Shown: positions 47,059 through 56,409, counted from the first letter of the stretch. The stretch: 64,000 nucleotides of DNA from a virus (IMGVR_UViG_3300042691_017212:1-64000), one strand, 5' to 3'. Notes: a model not told the origin generated them from the letters alone. Numbers and translations are program-made.

Positions 47059-50000
47059 ATGGCAGAAAAAAATCAAGATTTAGGAATTACTCAAAAACAA
47101 GATGGCGACTATACAGATATCGTCATACCAGATCTTGATTTACTAACCACATATGGATTGCAGGTGGCATGGGTTTATGCTGACAAGCAAAAAGGCACAA
47201 GCGATTTTTCTGATGTATTTGAGTTCACAACCCCAGGACCAACTAGACCAGAAGTAACTAATGTTGTTTGGGTTTGGGAAGGTACAACTTTAAAGGGAAC
47301 CTGGGACAATGCAAGCAATAATGCAAAAACATATCAAATATATTTAACTCCAGTTGGAGGAACTTCAGATCTAGAAAGATCTTGGACCAGATCGGCAGAT
47401 CAAACCCAAACAAAGCAAATGTTCACATTGACTAAGGATTCTAATATTGGAAACTTTGGTAAAATATTTAGAACGCAATTCACTGGAAAAATAAAAACAA
47501 CTTATTTAGACGGAACGACAAGCGGTGTTTCTTTTACTACACCAGCATACGCAGATCCAGTATGTACAGCAACTATATCAGATTCTAGCTGGTCTGTTCT
47601 TTCTGTACCAAATGGTATATCTGTTTCTTGGCAAGATGATATAACAAAAGCGGAAACCTATAAATATACTAATGTTTATGTTTCTACATCACAGTCTGGA
47701 CCCTGGGTACAATACAGTGGTACAAGTCCAGTTCAAATACCTCTTTACAATTTTAATACACATTACGTAAAAATAAATCATTTTTCATCTAGCGAATGCG
47801 AGTCTACTACTTCTTCTATTAAAGAAGGAAAAGCTTACGATCCAATAGCTTTTGATGATATACCTCCAGATCCAGTACAGCCTCCAGTTACAGCTGCGTG
47901 GAATACTGATAAGGCATTAGTTGTCTCTTATAAGATGCCAGCACAAAATTTGCCCACATACGTAAAAATATTTTTAACATATAACGGTACAACAAAATGG
48001 TTTGAAAAAACTGTTACAACGTCTACAGCAAACGCATCAACATCATCTATAATAAATAGGCAAGAATTCATAGACGCATTTGGCGAGTCTCCAAATAGTT
48101 TCACCGCTGGATATATAACAGACATGGATGTTTATAGAAATGAAAATACAACTCAAGTTCCTATTTCAAATATAACTACAGCGGTTAAGCCAAACCCACT
48201 GCTTGGTAAAACAACCACTATATCCGTTACTGGAGCTGCAAATGCTTATGTTGTTTCTTCTAATTTAGACTCTAAAGCAACAGGCATTAAAGTTTATCAA
48301 AGCTCTACTGAAAATGGAACCTATACTTTAGTTGCATCTAGCAATTCAAGCCCAGTTATAGTTTATGATGAATCTAGTGCAGGGAGTACTGTTTGGGTAA
48401 AAGCACAATGGACATCTGAAGATGGAAATGCAGAAATGTCTGCAGCCACTTCTGTTTTAATACTTGATGTTGGTGCATTGTCAATTATTGAAAATCCAAT
48501 TAAAATAAAAACAGATGGATCCATATTTGCGGGCACACTTGATTCTAATGATGAGCCAGTCTTAACTGGAGCCAGAGCGGTATTTAATAAGCGTGGATTC
48601 TTTTTATACGATGATAACGATGCAAATGGACTAAATCCAACCACACAAATAATTGGTGAAGACAATGGAATAACTGCAACATTTATTACCAAGAAAGCTA
48701 GAATAGCAAATTGGACTATTTCTGATAATAAAATAGAAAATACTTTAAATGCTACAGCTGGAAGCTATGCTGGATTATCTCCAAATGGAACTTACGCCTT
48801 TTGGGCAGGCGGTGGAGTAGCTGGAGGGTATTCGGTAGATTCTAGTCAAGATGCAAAATTTTCCGTAACTCCTTCTGGAAATGTGATAGCAAGAAATATT
48901 AAAGTTTTAGGTGGAGAAATAACAGTAGGTAGTAAATTTAATGTAGACACACAAGGAATTATTACCGCAACAGATGCTAATTTAACAGGAACAATTAAGG
49001 CACAATCTGGAATTTTAGGATCTGTAGACATAGGTGGCTCCATGATAATAGGTGGGGTAGCAACAAATGTAGATGGTCAATTAAGAGTAACGGTATCTGG
49101 AGCAACTGGGGGTAAGGTAGAAATTGGAAAATTTACCTCACCAGCTACTGGCACTGGCATAGTAACAGTTGGTGCTGGTATTCAGGTTACCAATACAAGC
49201 GGTGGTTGGTATGCACAATTAGACCCAACAAATGGAATCGTGGCAAAGAAGGGCTCTATCGGCGGTTGGAAAATTGATGAATTTACTTTAAGTGCATATG
49301 CAAATAAAGTTGGAATGCATGCGCCAGCCATCCCAAACGATAATTCTGTAGCATTTTGGGCTGGAGGATTAATAGATAATCCTAAATTTAAAGTTACATA
49401 TGGTGGATTGCTAGAAGCAATTAATGCAAAAATATATGGAGAGGTTAGATCTAATACAGCCAAGTTCGGTACATTTAATGATTCTAATTTTACTACTTTA
49501 GAAAAAGGCTGGGAGGTTGATGGGGCACAAATAAAATCTACAAAATTAACTGCTAGTGGAGCTCCAGTATTTTTAGATGGAGAATGGGGAGCAATTTCTG
49601 GAGCAAATGTAATAGCTTCAGTTTTGTGGTTAAATCCAATAAGTGCACAAGTTGCAGCTGCAGAAACCCCAGAGGCTTCTGCTGATTATGGATATGATTA
49701 TATTTCTTCTGCTGGACATTTCAGGCTTGGATCTGGTAAAATTAGGTATAGCTCTTCTGCTGGATTAACTATAAATGCAAACTTAACTGCCTCAAATTTA
49801 TACTTAGGAGACACTGCTGGTTCTGCAGATTATATAATTGGAAAAGCTGGAGATGGAAGATCTGCTGGAGATTTTCGTTTAGGCGCAGGCGCCATAACAA
49901 ATACCAATGGAGTATTTAAAATAGCAACAAATCAGATATACATGCCAAGCTCTGCTAGTATCGACGACAACGATGGTACCTTCGGAGATTCAACTATAGT

Positions 50001-50196
50001 TGTTGCTGATGTCGGCTACGAATCTAGACTAGTAAGAGGAAGAGCTCTTTGGTATGGAGGAAATAATGCTCCAACAAATATAACAAGTAGATATGGATTT
50101 AACGTAGCATTTGGAGCAAATCAAGGAAACGGAAGATTTACTTCATCAAACCCAGGTAATTTTACCAAGGGCGATTTATGGTTACAGAGAGTGTAG
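47059..50196 (+). CDS. Host-specificity tip protein with fibronectin-like domains
   Basis: This 1045-residue protein starts with fibronectin type III-like units up to about residue 460 (TPGPTRPEVTNVVWVWEGTT and PPVTAAWNTDKALVVSYKMP mark domain starts). It then shows the SIIENPIKIKTDGSIFAG and NWTISDNKIENTLNATAG type repeats typical of tip proteins that carry long fibres or bind receptors. The C-terminal part repeats the WKIDEFTLSAYANKVGMHA and FWAGGLIDNPKFKVTYGG pattern. A role in host recognition is likely. It is followed closely by the gene at 50205. Confidence 0.72.
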   Translation: MAEKNQDLGITQKQDGDYTDIVIPDLDLLTTYGLQVAWVYADKQKGTSDFSDVFEFTTPGPTRPEVTNVVWVWEGTTLKGTWDNASNNAKTYQIYLTPVGGTSDLERSWTRSADQTQTKQMFTLTKDSNIGNFGKIFRTQFTGKIKTTYLDGTTSGVSFTTPAYADPVCTATISDSSWSVLSVPNGISVSWQDDITKAETYKYTNVYVSTSQSGPWVQYSGTSPVQIPLYNFNTHYVKINHFSSSECESTTSSIKEGKAYDPIAFDDIPPDPVQPPVTAAWNTDKALVVSYKMPAQNLPTYVKIFLTYNGTTKWFEKTVTTSTANASTSSIINRQEFIDAFGESPNSFTAGYITDMDVYRNENTTQVPISNITTAVKPNPLLGKTTTISVTGAANAYVVSSNLDSKATGIKVYQSSTENGTYTLVASSNSSPVIVYDESSAGSTVWVKAQWTSEDGNAEMSAATSVLILDVGALSIIENPIKIKTDGSIFAGTLDSNDEPVLTGARAVFNKRGFFLYDDNDANGLNPTTQIIGEDNGITATFITKKARIANWTISDNKIENTLNATAGSYAGLSPNGTYAFWAGGGVAGGYSVDSSQDAKFSVTPSGNVIARNIKVLGGEITVGSKFNVDTQGIITATDANLTGTIKAQSGILGSVDIGGSMIIGGVATNVDGQLRVTVSGATGGKVEIGKFTSPATGTGIVTVGAGIQVTNTSGGWYAQLDPTNGIVAKKGSIGGWKIDEFTLSAYANKVGMHAPAIPNDNSVAFWAGGLIDNPKFKVTYGGLLEAINAKIYGEVRSNTAKFGTFNDSNFTTLEKGWEVDGAQIKSTKLTASGAPVFLDGEWGAISGANVIASVLWLNPISAQVAAAETPEASADYGYDYISSAGHFRLGSGKIRYSSSAGLTINANLTASNLYLGDTAGSADYIIGKAGDGRSAGDFRLGAGAITNTNGVFKIATNQIYMPSSASIDDNDGTFGDSTIVVADVGYESRLVRGRALWYGGNNAPTNITSRYGFNVAFGANQGNGRFTSSNPGNFTKGDLWLQRV

Positions 50197-50204
50197 CGTG
50201 AATC

Positions 50205-53200
50205 GTGCCTATATATAGAAAAGCAAATCCTGGAGATCCTGGTGAGTCAGGCGGATGGATAAGATTAAAAAACATATATCGAAAAGCAGACCCTGGAGAT
50301 CCTGGTGAGTCAGGCGGATGGATAAAGTTAAAATCAGTTTGGAGATTTTTGGGTGGGTCTTCCTGGGAAAGAGTATTTGGAATTTTATGTCCTTACTCTA
50401 CTGGCTCTGAAAATGTTCCAAAGTTTTACTTTATAGAATCTCCATACACGTCTACAGCAAACAAAAGCCAAGACGCAGATAGGTACTCTGGAGCGGCGTG
50501 GCAAAACTCAAAAATTTATATAACAAGAGGTAAATGGGAAGAAAGCCCAATATACTTTGAGTTTACATTTCAAAAATCTTTAAATGGCGGAAGCTTTACA
50601 AATATAGGAAGTCCAATAGTAAAAACATATACTTCTTATAATGATAATCAATCTACCGATTTTTTTCCTGCATCATCATCAAATTGGCCTCTTATATCTC
50701 TTAGCGATGTACAAAATTCTGCTAAGTATAGAGTTAAGGTAAGAGCATCAGACACTAATCCTGCTTCAGAATCAGATTTGGATTGCTCTCTTGTTTATTA
50801 CCCAATAGAAAATGGCATATCTCCAAGACTTAAATTTGCTTTTAATCCATATGGAGCAGACAATGACCCAAATATTAGCGGTGTTTCAGAAAATCAATCT
50901 TTGTCTAATTATGTAAATAAACAATTAGCTATACAATGGAGATACAACACTACTTTAGTTCCTACTAACCAAAATTCTAATTCATACAAGCATCAGATTG
51001 TCTGGATGGAATCTATGGAAGGGGAAGTAGTTTTTGGACCAATAGACGTTCCAGTTACTAATACTGCTACTCAGTCGTATACAATAAATTATCCTCAGTC
51101 TGTAGCAGACGCTGGAGGGGAATATGTTGTTAATGTTTTAACAGTTGCAAATGATGGTTACTGGTCAGCAAATTCTTTACAAGGCCATATAGACAGTCTG
51201 GAAGAAACAAGTAATTTAGCTAGCTTCTTATGGACACTTCCAACCAAACCAGTAACAGATAATACTCATGATATAGGATCTAATTCTAAAAATAATAGAG
51301 GAAGAATAGGATCTACAGCAGTACTGCTTTCAAAAGGAAATTGGACAAAGGTAACAGAAGAAACTACATATCTGTATAAAATGAGGATATACGACACTAA
51401 TCCTTTAGACCCCATTGATGTTATTTCAAATGATACTGGAGTTTTTTCTATATCAAGTCAATATGTTGGTAAGCAAGCAAGATTTACAGTTACGGCAACA
51501 AACCCTGGAACATCACTATTAATAAATAGACAGACAGAGTCTATTGGAAAAGACTATAGCATAGACAGTCCACCTGTAGTAACAATAACTTCTCCAACAA
51601 GTAATGTTATATCCGCAAATACTAATTTTCAGATAGAAGCAACTATAACCAATTACCCAACACAAATTACTGTTAATACCACCATTGCAGGTGCCTCTGC
51701 AGCTAAAGATGGTTCATCTGACTACAACAATGTCGTAATATCAATTCCATCAAATACTGCTATATATGATTACTCAAGCCCACAATTGCAATATCCATCT
51801 GGTGGAAATAGATTAATACAAATTACAGCTGAGCCAGAAGGATCTTATGATTTTAAAAATATAACAGTGCCACTTTCCTCTATAACTCCAGGAACAGTAG
51901 AGCTAGTACAACCTTGCGGAGATGGGAAATTTGCAGTGGGAGACTACTTTAATATTGTACCAGTAGGCTGGGTTGGAGACAATGGAGGAGATCCCGATCT
52001 AATATTAAATTATCAATATCGTTATTTTGTCAATGGAGTTCCAAGAGAGTATAACGACGAGATACCAAATAGAATTGGAGATTTCGGAGAGTCAGTAGGC
52101 GATGTGGTTAGAGGTGAAGTTAAGTCAGCATTTTTAAATCCAATTGATTTATCTAAGAGTGTGGAGACAGACTGGATACCTTCTCAAAATTATACAATTG
52201 TTGCTGGTCCAACATACGGCGACTGGGGATTCTGGAGCATTTGCACAGATGTAGATGGTGTAAAGAAAAGTTCAAGATCAAGAACAGAAACTGTTTGCGG
52301 AGTCACCACTACTAAAACAGAAACAAAGAATTGCGGATGGTATTGTACAACAGTTGGTCAAGGAGCTACATGTACTTGCACACAAACCGTAGAAGCTACA
52401 AACATAAGTGGAACTGGTTCTGGATTTTCTACATCATGTAGTGAATCAGGATTTCCTTCATGCCAAGCACCATGTACATGTAATTCAACAGAAGAGGCAA
52501 AATGTACTGCATGGGTTAGAACCTATACGGCTGATTGGTCCGCTTTTGGAGAATGTTCTGCAACTGTATTCGGAATTCCTGGAACAAAAACTCAAACTCG
52601 ACCTTATGTTGAAACTAGAATTTGCCCAACTGGATCTAGTTCAACTAATGAAAATGGAGTTACAACATTAATACTACCCTCGCCTTGCCAAACTTCCAGA
52701 ACTGGAACTCATGTAAATTCTGTTTCATGTTGTAAGGTTGGAACAGAGACATTTGATCCAAGAACAATATATGGTCAATATTCTGAATGGACTGCATGCG
52801 GCACTGCCCCATCTAAATCAACAAGAACTAGAAATATTACTCAAAGAGTTAGTACTAGAACTTATAATGAAGATTGTACCTATACAGATGGCACTAGCGA
52901 CACTGTTACTGTAGATACCGAAACTGCTGATTGCTGGTATTGTACAGAAAATTATCAAGGGGTTAATTGCATTCCATGTGGATACTCAACTGCAATTTTT
53001 AATAATAGTGGAAGTGGTTCTGGTTACATCAGGTCTTGCAGCACTGCTGGATATCCGTCATGTTCAATAAATTGCGTTTGTAATTCTACTGAAGAAAGTA
53101 AATGTACAAATTGGTCTTCATGGAGTGAATGTACTGGACCTACTGGGGCCAAAACAAGAACTAGGACAAGAACTTGTCCGTCTGGATCTCCATGCATAAC

Positions 53201-54803
53201 AACAGAAACTCAAGATTGCTGGTATTGTACAGATAGTTATAATTCAAATTGTGCTGGTTGCGGGTACCATATTGAAGGATCTAATGTTTCTGGTGGAGGA
53301 AATTCTTTTTATTCTACAGCTTGTAGTAGAACAGACTTTCCGTCATGCCAAACATCATGCGTTTGCAACTCCACCTTAGAGTCTCAATGTGGAGGCTGGA
53401 GTAGAGTCGAAGGCACTTCGACTGATTGGAGCGCATGTAATGCAATTGGAGACACACCTGGTAGACAATGTAAAACTACTCCATACACACAAACAAGGAC
53501 ATGCCCTGCAGGCAGTCCATGTGTTACATCTGAATCTGGAAGTACACAACAATGTAGAGACTGCTGTACAGCAAAAACAACTTGCGATACCCCAGTAGTT
53601 ACATATGGAACTCCAACAGAATGGAGTGCTTGCTCAGGAAATCCACCTACTCAAACTAGGTCTATGCCTAGAACTACCAAGACAACATGTACTACTAGAG
53701 CAGTAGATTGCTCAGAATCAACTAGCACTACAACTGTAAATGATACATATGTAGAAACTAGAAGTTGCTGGTACTGTACAACAAGCGTAAGTCAAAATTG
53801 TGCAGGGTGTACTGAAACTATAGAAGGAAGCAATATAAGTCAGAGTGGTTCTGGATATTCAATTAGCTGTAGTCAGGCAGGATTCCCATCTTGCGGAACA
53901 CCCTGCTCATATTGGTGGTGCAAAACCACAAGACAAGAGTCTGGATATTGTGCTTTGAGCGGACCACATACGTCAAGTCAAGCTGGTGTTTCAGGAGGAG
54001 GATTTGTTACTGTTTGCCAGCAGGCTGTTTCGCAGCCATATAGCTGTCAACAATCCCCAGCACCGTTCTTCCCGTACTTCCCACCGTTCTTCCCGTACTT
54101 CCCGTACTTCCCACCGTTCTTCCCGTACTTCCCGTACTTCCCACCGTTCTTCCCGTACTTCCCGTACTTCCCACCGTTCTTCCCGTACTTCCCAACTTTC
54201 GTTATTGATACTATCAATACTATTAACACTATCAATACTATTAACACTATCAATACCATTAACACTATCAATACCATTAACACTATCAATACTATTAACA
54301 CTATTGATACTGGCGGTGGTGGTGGATGCCACGTTGTAGGAACTAAAATTCAAATGTCAGATGGGACATTTAAAAACATTGAAGATCTTTATATTGGGGA
54401 TGAAGTAATGGCAGCAAACATACCAGGATTGCCAGACAATGAAACTGATATAAACAATTTAGAATTGTGGTCATCTGAAGATATTTCTGGGACAACAAAG
54501 ACTATAGCTAATGTGACAAATGTTATCATTAGATCCTATGAACAATATTATTTAATTAATAATTCTATCAAGATAACCTATGAGCACATGGTTCCAGCCA
54601 ACCAAGAAGGAATCTGGAAGTTTATAAAGGTAGAAGATTTACAGATAGGCGATATCATTGTTAATGAAAACTTAGAGAATATAGTAGTTATGTCAAAAGA
54701 TTTAATTAATGATTCAGTAAACACAGTTTCAATTGACATTGAGGATAAAGATGTTTATTTTGTTGAGGGCCTAATGGCACACAACTTGAGCGCAAAGACA
54801 TAG
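50205..54803 (+). CDS. Giant tip adhesin: TSP1-like cysteine repeats, FFPxFPP repeat, (TIN) repeat, C-terminal Hint domain
   Basis: A GTG start gives 1532 residues. A 21-residue unit, YRKA(N/D)PGDPGESGGWI(R/K)LK, occurs twice at the start. A beta-rich stem follows up to about residue 665. Then thrombospondin type 1-like repeats begin near residues 671, 778, 858, 968, 1073 and 1138 (for example WSSWSECTGPTGAKTRTRTR), alternating with a Cys-rich module of about 60 residues that starts CWYCT and includes GFPSC. Residues 1288-1330 are the FFP/YFP/FPP repeat and about 1336-1365 are ten TIN triplets. A Hint domain begins at Cys1375 (CHVVGTKIQMSDGTFKNIED) and ends YFVEGLMAHN (His1526-Asn1527) plus five residues. 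Cleavage instead of splicing is expected because no nucleophile follows Asn directly. Confidence 0.82.
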   Translation: MPIYRKANPGDPGESGGWIRLKNIYRKADPGDPGESGGWIKLKSVWRFLGGSSWERVFGILCPYSTGSENVPKFYFIESPYTSTANKSQDADRYSGAAWQNSKIYITRGKWEESPIYFEFTFQKSLNGGSFTNIGSPIVKTYTSYNDNQSTDFFPASSSNWPLISLSDVQNSAKYRVKVRASDTNPASESDLDCSLVYYPIENGISPRLKFAFNPYGADNDPNISGVSENQSLSNYVNKQLAIQWRYNTTLVPTNQNSNSYKHQIVWMESMEGEVVFGPIDVPVTNTATQSYTINYPQSVADAGGEYVVNVLTVANDGYWSANSLQGHIDSLEETSNLASFLWTLPTKPVTDNTHDIGSNSKNNRGRIGSTAVLLSKGNWTKVTEETTYLYKMRIYDTNPLDPIDVISNDTGVFSISSQYVGKQARFTVTATNPGTSLLINRQTESIGKDYSIDSPPVVTITSPTSNVISANTNFQIEATITNYPTQITVNTTIAGASAAKDGSSDYNNVVISIPSNTAIYDYSSPQLQYPSGGNRLIQITAEPEGSYDFKNITVPLSSITPGTVELVQPCGDGKFAVGDYFNIVPVGWVGDNGGDPDLILNYQYRYFVNGVPREYNDEIPNRIGDFGESVGDVVRGEVKSAFLNPIDLSKSVETDWIPSQNYTIVAGPTYGDWGFWSICTDVDGVKKSSRSRTETVCGVTTTKTETKNCGWYCTTVGQGATCTCTQTVEATNISGTGSGFSTSCSESGFPSCQAPCTCNSTEEAKCTAWVRTYTADWSAFGECSATVFGIPGTKTQTRPYVETRICPTGSSSTNENGVTTLILPSPCQTSRTGTHVNSVSCCKVGTETFDPRTIYGQYSEWTACGTAPSKSTRTRNITQRVSTRTYNEDCTYTDGTSDTVTVDTETADCWYCTENYQGVNCIPCGYSTAIFNNSGSGSGYIRSCSTAGYPSCSINCVCNSTEESKCTNWSSWSECTGPTGAKTRTRTRTCPSGSPCITTETQDCWYCTDSYNSNCAGCGYHIEGSNVSGGGNSFYSTACSRTDFPSCQTSCVCNSTLESQCGGWSRVEGTSTDWSACNAIGDTPGRQCKTTPYTQTRTCPAGSPCVTSESGSTQQCRDCCTAKTTCDTPVVTYGTPTEWSACSGNPPTQTRSMPRTTKTTCTTRAVDCSESTSTTTVNDTYVETRSCWYCTTSVSQNCAGCTETIEGSNISQSGSGYSISCSQAGFPSCGTPCSYWWCKTTRQESGYCALSGPHTSSQAGVSGGGFVTVCQQAVSQPYSCQQSPAPFFPYFPPFFPYFPYFPPFFPYFPYFPPFFPYFPYFPPFFPYFPTFVIDTINTINTINTINTINTINTINTINTINTINTIDTGGGGGCHVVGTKIQMSDGTFKNIEDLYIGDEVMAANIPGLPDNETDINNLELWSSEDISGTTKTIANVTNVIIRSYEQYYLINNSIKITYEHMVPANQEGIWKFIKVEDLQIGDIIVNENLENIVVMSKDLINDSVNTVSIDIEDKDVYFVEGLMAHNLSAKT
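50229..50325 (+). repeat. Tandem 63-nt repeat at the adhesin N-terminus
   Basis: A 34-nt block (50229-50262) is repeated exactly at 50292-50325, a period of 63 nt or 21 codons, coding PGDPGESGGWI. Confidence 0.85.
54066..54194 (+). repeat. FFP/YFP/FPP coding repeat, second copy
   Basis: Forty-three codons of TTC, TAC, CCG and CCA in 30-nt units, matching the repeat at 16883-17152 nearly base for base. The codons are G+C-rich compared with the surroundings. Confidence 0.9.
54210..54299 (+). repeat. 18-nt tandem repeat coding ten TIN triplets
   Basis: Alternating ACTATCAAT and ACTATTAAC (or ACCATTAAC) gives ten Thr-Ile-Asn units between the FFP repeat and a GGGGG linker before the Hint cysteine. 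Confidence 0.9.
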
Positions 54804-54820
54804 GAGCTAAAGGATAAAAA

Positions 54821-55402
54821 ATGATTACAGAAAACCTAGGTAATAATATATATATGTATAAAAATGTTATTTCTGAAGATTTAGATATTTTGTCTGAGCT
54901 TAATAAAATATTGTCTGACTATAATAAAGATTACAATGCTGCAACAATAAATAATCATGACTACGATACATCTTTAAGGTCTTGCACCGTATTCTCTTTA
55001 TATCCAACTTTTGGGGAAGATAAACAGTTTAATAATGCAAAAACTATTCTTAATAAAAAAATAGATATGGCTCTTTCTGAATGCATATTGCACTTTATTA
55101 AAAATACAGGAATTAAAATAAAAGAAAGAGAGCCATGGGAAATATTAAAATACGAAATATCGCAAAAGCTTACATGGCACAGCGACGATGGTAAAAGTCA
55201 TCCAGCAACCATCTCGTTTGTTTATTATATAAACGATGACTATGAGGGCGGGGAGATACAGTTTAGAGATCTTCTTGATAAAATTCCTATAAAGCCTGAA
55301 AAAAATAGTTTAATAATTTTTCCATCAGACGCAAAATATGTGCATAGGGTGCTTCCAGTAACATCTGGAGTAAAGCATGCAGTAATATCTTTTGGTAAAT
55401 AA
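54821..55402 (+). CDS. Prolyl-4-hydroxylase-like 2OG/Fe(II) oxygenase
   Basis: A compact 193-residue enzyme with His120-x-Asp122 (TWHSDDGKSH), the YYINDDYEGGEIQF strand, distal His175 (YVHRVLPV) and Lys185 (SGVKHAVIS). The His to Lys distance of 10 and the Lys make it most like the first two cassette oxygenases at 17719 and 18462. It starts 17 nt after the stop of the giant adhesin with no terminator between, so they are one unit. This is the same neighbour relation as at 16271-17719. Confidence 0.88.
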   Translation: MITENLGNNIYMYKNVISEDLDILSELNKILSDYNKDYNAATINNHDYDTSLRSCTVFSLYPTFGEDKQFNNAKTILNKKIDMALSECILHFIKNTGIKIKEREPWEILKYEISQKLTWHSDDGKSHPATISFVYYINDDYEGGEIQFRDLLDKIPIKPEKNSLIIFPSDAKYVHRVLPVTSGVKHAVISFGK

Positions 55403-55431
55403 CACAACATATAGACATCTTTTTAGTTAAA

Positions 55432-55440
55432 TGATAGAAT
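55432..55440 (+). promoter_or_regulatory. Extended -10 promoter
   Basis: TGATAGAAT lies 17 nt before ATG 55458, with AAAGGAG between. Confidence 0.5.
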
Positions 55441-55457
55441 ATATATAAAGGAGAGTT

Positions 55458-55700
55458 ATGAAAAAAACAGAACTTGGCGGTAGCACATATATGGTCTTAG
55501 TGGACGGAGAGTTTGCTGGGTGGTTTAATATACCCACAGGGAACGAGGAAACTCATATGCTAAGAGCGGGACTAGCAAGTAATCCAACTATTATAGACAT
55601 GGAAGATATTTCCTTAGACATTGAAGATCTTCCAGTTCCAGGTAAAGGGTTTATGTGGGACGGTAAAGGTTTTTATAAGGGTGAAGAAATTGACAACTAA
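55458..55700 (+). CDS. Small acidic protein of unknown function
   Basis: An 80-residue acidic protein (TYMVLVDGEFAGWFNIPTGN), with ISLDIEDLPVPGKGFMWDGK near the end. The first half looks like a small beta unit. I recognise no family. It overlaps the following zinc-ribbon gene by 11 nt. Confidence 0.65.
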   Translation: MKKTELGGSTYMVLVDGEFAGWFNIPTGNEETHMLRAGLASNPTIIDMEDISLDIEDLPVPGKGFMWDGKGFYKGEEIDN

Positions 55701-55926
55701 ATGGGAGCAGATAAAGAAATTAGCCAAATCTGACGACGTAAAACCATGGGATTTTTTAAAGCCTAGTACAGAATATGCTGACTCAGAAGAAGCAGATAGA
55801 AGGTATGACATATGCCTATCCTGCCCGCTATTAAATCAAACTACTAAAACCTGTAAAGAGTGTGGTTGCTTTATGGCAGCTAAAACAAAATTAAAACAGG
55901 CCACTTGCCCTGTAGGCAAATGGTAA
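55690..55926 (+). CDS. Phage zinc-ribbon protein
   Basis: The frame is open from 55621, but I choose TTG 55690 (TTKWEQIKKLAKSDDVKPWD), with AAGG about 10 nt upstream; GTG 55681 is the alternative. This gives 78 residues with CLSCPLLNQTTKTCKECGCF, then KLKQATCPVGKW. The cysteines (Cys-x2-Cys, Cys-x2-Cys-x-Cys, Cys-Pro) match a small zinc-binding family found widely in phages near structural genes. The exact function is not known. Confidence 0.75.
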   Translation: MTTKWEQIKKLAKSDDVKPWDFLKPSTEYADSEEADRRYDICLSCPLLNQTTKTCKECGCFMAAKTKLKQATCPVGKW

Positions 55927-55935
55927 TGGTATAAT
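55927..55935 (+). promoter_or_regulatory. Extended -10 promoter
   Basis: TGGTATAAT overlaps the end of the upstream gene's stop region and lies 16 nt before ATG 55952, with AGGAGGG between. Confidence 0.6.
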
Positions 55936-55951
55936 ATAAAAGGAGGGTAAA

Positions 55952-56179
55952 ATGCCAACACAATATGATTTGACAAACGCACAAAAGGCTGAGGTTCTTA
56001 TATCTCACCTAAAAACTTTATCTACCGCAAAATATAATGCAGAGATAAGTTTGCTAGAGGAAAACTCTACCGATGAACCATCACAAGAATTTATTAATGG
56101 ATTAAATTCACAAATTTCAGCTATCTCAGCTAAAATAGCAGTATTGGAAGCTAAGCTACTAGAAGTTTCAGGACAATAA
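55952..56179 (+). CDS. Small coiled-coil protein
   Basis: A 75-residue protein, nearly all helical. Its first part (LISHLKTLSTAKYNAEISLL) is clearly related to that of the next gene (IDSHIRRLTYEKYNSEISII), so the two arose by duplication. Both have a second helix after a short Ser-rich break, giving a helical hairpin. Function is unknown; fibre assembly chaperones can look like this. Confidence 0.65.
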   Translation: MPTQYDLTNAQKAEVLISHLKTLSTAKYNAEISLLEENSTDEPSQEFINGLNSQISAISAKIAVLEAKLLEVSGQ

Positions 56180-56181
56180 AA

Positions 56182-56409
56182 ATGGCTTACGAGTTAGAGA
56201 TAGAAGATAAAAGATCTGTTATAGATTCTCATATAAGAAGATTAACATATGAAAAGTATAACTCAGAAATTAGTATAATTGTTGAACAAACTTCAGCGAG
56301 TATTGATAATTTGATGGTAAGCTCATTGAACGAAAAAGTTTTAGATTTATCAAATAAAATTCAGAAGCTTGAAGAAATTAAGTCTGAATTAAATAGTCAG
56401 GAAAATTAA
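56182..56409 (+). CDS. Small coiled-coil protein, paralogue of its neighbour
   Basis: Seventy-five residues, the same length as the preceding paralogue, with DSHIRRLTYEKYNSEISIIV and a second helix ending LEEIKSELNSQEN. It starts 2 nt after that gene and ends in the start codon of the next. No known family is recognised. Confidence 0.65.
   Translation: MAYELEIEDKRSVIDSHIRRLTYEKYNSEISIIVEQTSASIDNLMVSSLNEKVLDLSNKIQKLEEIKSELNSQEN

Noticed and set aside
54210-54299. Short regular repeat resembling a CRISPR array
   Set aside because: It is an uninterrupted 18-nt coding tandem repeat without spacers.
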